A stretch of 64,000 nucleotides of DNA from contig DASXDU010000001.1 in the NCBI GenBank assembly GCA_036490515.1, positions 248,001 to 312,000 on the forward strand, read 5' to 3'. Positions 60,518 through 64,000 of this stretch are shown here, piece by piece (the first letter of the stretch is position 1; every line of letters starts with the position of its first letter). Source of the stretch: Palsa-1150 sp036490515. GTDB taxonomy: Bacteria; Myxococcota_A; Polyangia; Polyangiales; Polyangiaceae. The notes under the pieces were generated by a model that was not told where the DNA came from, ran no database searches, and saw nothing but the letters and a program-made list of their open reading frames with translations. Made by a program: the position numbers and the translations under genes.

Positions 60518-63500
60518 ATGTCGGCGTCGCATCCACCGCCGGCCGGGGAGGGGGGAGCTCCCGAGCCCTGGGCGGACCGGTGGATCGAGGAGGTCCGCGC
60601 GTCCCTGCCGGAGGCGCCGCGTCACGAGCGGCCCGTCGTCGCGGCCCGGCTCGCGGCGATGCTCCTCGTCTGCGCCCGTGACGAGGAGGCGGACGCGGTG
60701 CTCCTCGCGGCCCGTCGTGAGGCCTTGCTGTCGCAGGAGCCACGGGAGCTCGCGCGGGTCGAGATCGCGCAGGCCGGCGTCGCCCTCGCCCGGCACGACG
60801 ACGCCGCAGCGGAGGGCCGGCTCGCCGCCGCCGCCGCGCTCCTGCCGTCGATGCCGCCGAGCATCGCAGGCCGGGCGTGGATCGTCGCGGCGCGGCTCGC
60901 CCGTCTCGCCGACACTCCGGCACCCGCGCCGCCGTCCGAGATCGACGGGGTCCCGGACGATCCCGTCGATCCCGACGAGCGCATCGAGCTCGGAGCGGAG
61001 CTCGCCATCGAGCGCGCGCGCGTGGCACGGGACGCGGGCAATCTGGCCGGCGCCCACACCGAGCTCGCGAAGGCGCACGAGCTGGTCGAGCTGAGCGGGT
61101 CGCTCTTCCTCACGGCGGCCTTCGAGCTCGAGGCCGCGTCGTACGCGGCCGACACCGGCGACTCGGAGCAAGCCCGCGAGCGGTTCCGCAGCGCCATCGA
61201 CAGGTTCCACGAGGCCGGCCTGCGTCGCGGCGAAGGCCGCGCGATGATCCGCTTCGCCGAGCTGCTGGCGACGCGCGCCCCCCGTCCCGGCGACGAGTCG
61301 GCCGCGGCGTGGCTCGGGCGCGCGCAGCACGTCCTCGGCTCCGCGGCGACGTGGCGCGACCGCCTCGCCATCCGCACCGGCTTCCGTGCGTTCGGCCGGC
61401 GCGTCATCGACCGCGTGATGACCGAGGGCACCGTCCTGCGTATCGAGTCCTTCGAGAAGGCGCGCGGCTCGCTCGTCAACGCCCTCGCGAACGTCGGTCT
61501 CGCCAGCGACGGCGCGCTCGTCGAGCTCGAGGTCGGCGTCGAGCGCGACGGCGCCGCCCAGGGCCTCGCGCGCCACCTCGACGGGGTTCGCCACGCCGCC
61601 CGGGACCAGGCGTCCCTGGCGATGAAGGCCGTCGGCCAGCTCGACGAGTCGATGCGCGACCTCGTGGAGCTCATCGGCGCGGCGCTCTTCGAGCGCGATC
61701 GCATGCGGATCCTCCTCGACGTCCTCGGCGAGATCGACGCCGCGGCCGACGAGGCTTCCCTCCCACCGGTCGTCGCGTCGCTCGCCGCGCAGCTCCTCGA
61801 CGCCGATCGCGTCGTCGTCGCGATCGAGCGCGACGGCGTCCTCGAGCCCGTGGCGACCGCGGGGCACGCTCCCTCCGGGGACGCCGACGACTGGCGCGCC
61901 CTCGTCGACGAGGCCACGAAGAAGCCGCCCCCTCGCCCCTCCGACCCGGGCCGCCTCTCGGTTCGCTCCGGCGAGACGCTCTGCGGTCCGCGGATCGCCG
62001 TCCCGGTACGCGGCCTCGAGGTCAGCGGCGCGCTCTACGCCGACAAGATCGCGCGGTCCGGCCAGTTTCGCGAGCAGGACCAGGCCATCGCTCTGCTCCT
62101 CGCCGAGTACGTGGCGCTCGCCTACGGGCGCCTCCGCGCGCGCCAGCAGGAGCGGTTCGCCCTCCACCAGCTCGCCGTGACGCTCGACACGATCCGCGAC
62201 GGCGTCCTCTCGTGCGACGCGCAGGGGGTGGTCGTCTCGGTGAACGCCGCCGCGGCGCGGATGCTCCAGGTCACGCAGGAAGACCTCCGCGGCGCGCGCC
62301 TCGACTCGATCCCGCGCCTCGCCGGCCTCTGGTCGATGCTCTCGGTCTCCGAGCGGCTCGACGGCGCGGTCGTGCGCCTCGGCCACGGCAGCTTCGTCGT
62401 CAGCGCGCGCCCCATCTCGGACACGGGCGTCTCCGATCGCGGCTTCGTGGCCACGCTCGTCGAGCTCGATCGCGCCCAGAAGATCGCGCAGCGGCTCTCC
62501 GCCACGCGCGCCCGGTACGGCTTCCACGACGTCGTCGGCACGAGCCCGAGCCTCCAGAGCGCGGTCGCCCTCGCGCGGCGCGCCGCCAACATCGACGCCA
62601 ACGTCCTCGTCACCGGCGAGAGCGGCACCGGCAAGGAGGTCCTCGCGCAGGCGATCCACACGACGGGTCCGCGCGCCAACGAGCCGTTCATCGGCGTCAA
62701 CTGCGCGGCCGTCCCGCGCGAGCTCCTCGAGGCGGAGCTCTTCGGCTACGAGAAGGGCGCGTTCACCGGCGCGCGCTCCGAGGGCAACCCGGGGAAGTTC
62801 GAGCTCGCCGCCGGCGGCACCATCCTCCTCGACGAGATCGGCGACATGCCGCTCGACATGCAGGCCAAGCTCCTGCGCGTCCTCCAGGAGCGCCTCGTCA
62901 CGCGCCTCGGCGGGCGGAGCGAGATCACCGTCCAGGCCCGCGTCATCGCGACGACGCACCGCGATCTCGCGCAGCTCGTCGACGAGGGGAAGTTCCGCAT
63001 GGACCTCCTCTACCGCCTGCGCGTCCTCGCCATCGAGGTCCCCCCGCTGCGCGATCGGCCCGAGGACATCCCGCCGCTCGCCGTCCACTACCTCGCGCGC
63101 TTCGCCGAGCAGCAGCGCAAGCGCGTCCGCGCGCTCGGCCCGAAGGTGCTCGACGAGATGGAGCGCTACGACTGGCCCGGCAACATCCGCGAGCTCGCCA
63201 ACGTCATGGAAGCCGAGGTGAGCCTCGCCGCGCCCGACGTCGAGACGCTCGACCGGCTCGCCACGCGGCTCGTGGGCCGGTTCCGCACGAGCTCCGGCGT
63301 CGCGAGCACCGGCGAGTGGCGCGCGCTGACGACGTCCCCGGGGGACGTGAGGGCGATCCTGCCGCTCGCCGAGGTCGAGAAGCGCGCCATCCTCCAGGCC
63401 ATCGAGCGCTCGCAGGGCAGCGTCTCGAAGGCGGCCGACGCGCTCGGCGTCTCGAAGGTGACCATCTACGCGAAGCTCCGCTCCTGGGGCATGCATCCGC

Positions 63501-63655
63501 GCGACCGCGTCGACGAAGGGCCCGAGGGGCCGACGAGCGCGCGCTGGTCGTACCGCAGTCTCCCGGTGGGCGACGACACCGGTCCGGCGACCCCCGCGTC
63601 GGGTACGACCTCGGTCGCCCCGCCGCCGACGAAGCGGACGCCCGGCAGGACCTGA
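60518..63655 (+). CDS. Sigma-54-dependent activator with TPR-like, GAF and PAS domains
   Basis: This is a 1045-residue regulator. The first ~370 residues are helical and TPR-like, followed by a GAF domain (~415-560, with FREQDQAIALLLAEYVALAYG at its end) and a PAS domain (~545-655, DTIRDGVLSCDAQGVVVSVN). The AAA+ core (~670-910) has Walker A GESGTGKE (~700), GAFTGA (~747, the sigma-54 contact) and Walker B ILLDEIGDMP. A Fis-type helix-turn-helix ends at ~1000 (GSVSKAADALGVSKVTIYAKL). There is no receiver or FHA domain, so sensing is probably by GAF/PAS ligands. It lies 25 bp before a cyclic-nucleotide-binding gene. Confidence 0.93.
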   Translation: MSASHPPPAGEGGAPEPWADRWIEEVRASLPEAPRHERPVVAARLAAMLLVCARDEEADAVLLAARREALLSQEPRELARVEIAQAGVALARHDDAAAEGRLAAAAALLPSMPPSIAGRAWIVAARLARLADTPAPAPPSEIDGVPDDPVDPDERIELGAELAIERARVARDAGNLAGAHTELAKAHELVELSGSLFLTAAFELEAASYAADTGDSEQARERFRSAIDRFHEAGLRRGEGRAMIRFAELLATRAPRPGDESAAAWLGRAQHVLGSAATWRDRLAIRTGFRAFGRRVIDRVMTEGTVLRIESFEKARGSLVNALANVGLASDGALVELEVGVERDGAAQGLARHLDGVRHAARDQASLAMKAVGQLDESMRDLVELIGAALFERDRMRILLDVLGEIDAAADEASLPPVVASLAAQLLDADRVVVAIERDGVLEPVATAGHAPSGDADDWRALVDEATKKPPPRPSDPGRLSVRSGETLCGPRIAVPVRGLEVSGALYADKIARSGQFREQDQAIALLLAEYVALAYGRLRARQQERFALHQLAVTLDTIRDGVLSCDAQGVVVSVNAAAARMLQVTQEDLRGARLDSIPRLAGLWSMLSVSERLDGAVVRLGHGSFVVSARPISDTGVSDRGFVATLVELDRAQKIAQRLSATRARYGFHDVVGTSPSLQSAVALARRAANIDANVLVTGESGTGKEVLAQAIHTTGPRANEPFIGVNCAAVPRELLEAELFGYEKGAFTGARSEGNPGKFELAAGGTILLDEIGDMPLDMQAKLLRVLQERLVTRLGGRSEITVQARVIATTHRDLAQLVDEGKFRMDLLYRLRVLAIEVPPLRDRPEDIPPLAVHYLARFAEQQRKRVRALGPKVLDEMERYDWPGNIRELANVMEAEVSLAAPDVETLDRLATRLVGRFRTSSGVASTGEWRALTTSPGDVRAILPLAEVEKRAILQAIERSQGSVSKAADALGVSKVTIYAKLRSWGMHPRDRVDEGPEGPTSARWSYRSLPVGDDTGPATPASGTTSVAPPPTKRTPGRT

Positions 63656-63680
63656 AGGGCTTTCGGGTACACTCGCACGG

Positions 63681-64000
63681 ATGCGTCCTGCCGACCTCCT
63701 GGCCCAGATCCCGCTCTTCCAGGGGCTCTCCGACGACGACCGGGAGGCGCTCGCGACGCGCCTCGCCGAGAAGACCCTCAAGGCCGGCGAGATCGTCTTC
63801 TCGCAGGGCGAGAAGGGCGCCTCGATGTACGTCGTCCAGTCGGGGTCCGTGCAGATCTACCTGCCCAGCAAGGAGGCCGACAAGCCGCCGGTCGTCCTCA
63901 CGGAGCTCAACTCGGGCGAGTACTTCGGCGAGCTCGCCGTCTTCGACGACAAGCCGCGGAGCGCCAGCGTGCGCGTCCTGGTCGACGCCGTCCTCCTCGA
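63681..64000 (+). CDS. Cyclic-nucleotide-binding-domain protein, N-terminal part
   Basis: The ATG at 63681 opens a frame that runs off the window. The translated part (about 106 residues) starts RPADLLAQIPLFQGLSDDDRE and shows the cNMP-binding fold with FSQGEKGASMYVVQSGSVQIY and the phosphate-cassette-like GEYFGELAVFDDKPRSASV. The cassette keeps the FGEL and PRSASV residues needed for cyclic nucleotide contact. What follows (kinase, HTH or enzyme) is outside the window. Confidence 0.9.
   Translation, partial: MRPADLLAQIPLFQGLSDDDREALATRLAEKTLKAGEIVFSQGEKGASMYVVQSGSVQIYLPSKEADKPPVVLTELNSGEYFGELAVFDDKPRSASVRVLVDAVLL

Noticed and set aside
58433..63781. A 1782-codon minus-strand open frame opposite the sigma-54 activator and transporter
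   Set aside because: It mirrors well-supported plus-strand genes, is extremely Arg/Glu/Ala/Asp/Val-biased and has no recognisable motif.

Overview
The window is very GC-rich, densely coded DNA, most likely from a myxobacterium (Myxococcota, Polyangiales/Sorangiineae-like). This placement rests on the kind of genes seen, not on a database search: a Ser/Thr kinase with a PEGA tail, a TPR-TonB receptor fusion, thrombospondin-type-3 OmpA proteins, a MYXO-CTERM-like tail, IgGFc-binding and choice-of-anchor-type lipoproteins, DUF4912 and DUF1844 proteins, and a multi-domain sigma-54 activator.

Region 1 (1-10.7 kb) is a division and cell-wall cluster: 'mraY-murD-ftsW-murG-murC-ftsQ, then ftsA and ftsZ. 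It is tightly packed with GTGA-type overlaps. A 247-bp near-palindrome and an opposite-strand cysteine-rich lipoprotein gene split ftsQ from ftsA. A clear intrinsic terminator follows ftsZ.

Region 2 (10.7-20.1 kb) holds a Sel1-like lipoprotein, a GT4 glycosyltransferase, a domain-permuted aconitase-family hydro-lyase, a SlyD-like FKBP, two small conserved proteins, an HtrA protease, and a translationally coupled ECF sigma / anti-sigma / secreted-protein trio.

Region 3 (20.1-31.5 kb) is mostly minus strand and unusually rich in tandem repeats: xseB, a coupled ompA-HEAT pair, a small plus-strand gene, ribA with a tandem ATP-grasp (Ddl-like) gene, and holA with a MYXO-CTERM-like envelope protein. 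Hexanucleotide arrays of the same family, in inverted orientation, lie inside the HEAT and Ddl-like genes. A 42-bp hairpin-forming repeat array lies upstream of ompA.

Region 4 (31.8-49.2 kb) has a Ser/Thr kinase, a TPR-TonB receptor with a lipoprotein partner, an acyl-CoA dehydrogenase, folP-cdaA-cdaR (folate and c-di-AMP), and the minus-strand lolD-ribF-DUF4912 group. Two plus-strand adhesin-like lipoproteins then separate lolD from lolC.

Region 5 (49.2-64 kb) carries prfB (with an intact programmed +1 frameshift)-lysS-lolC, a GlxA-like regulator, an INSIG-like membrane protein, a D-aminoacylase-like amidohydrolase, a spermidine-synthase-like protein, a GlpT-family transporter, a sigma-54 activator and the start of a cyclic-nucleotide-binding protein. 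No tRNA, rRNA, CRISPR array, transposase or integrase was seen.
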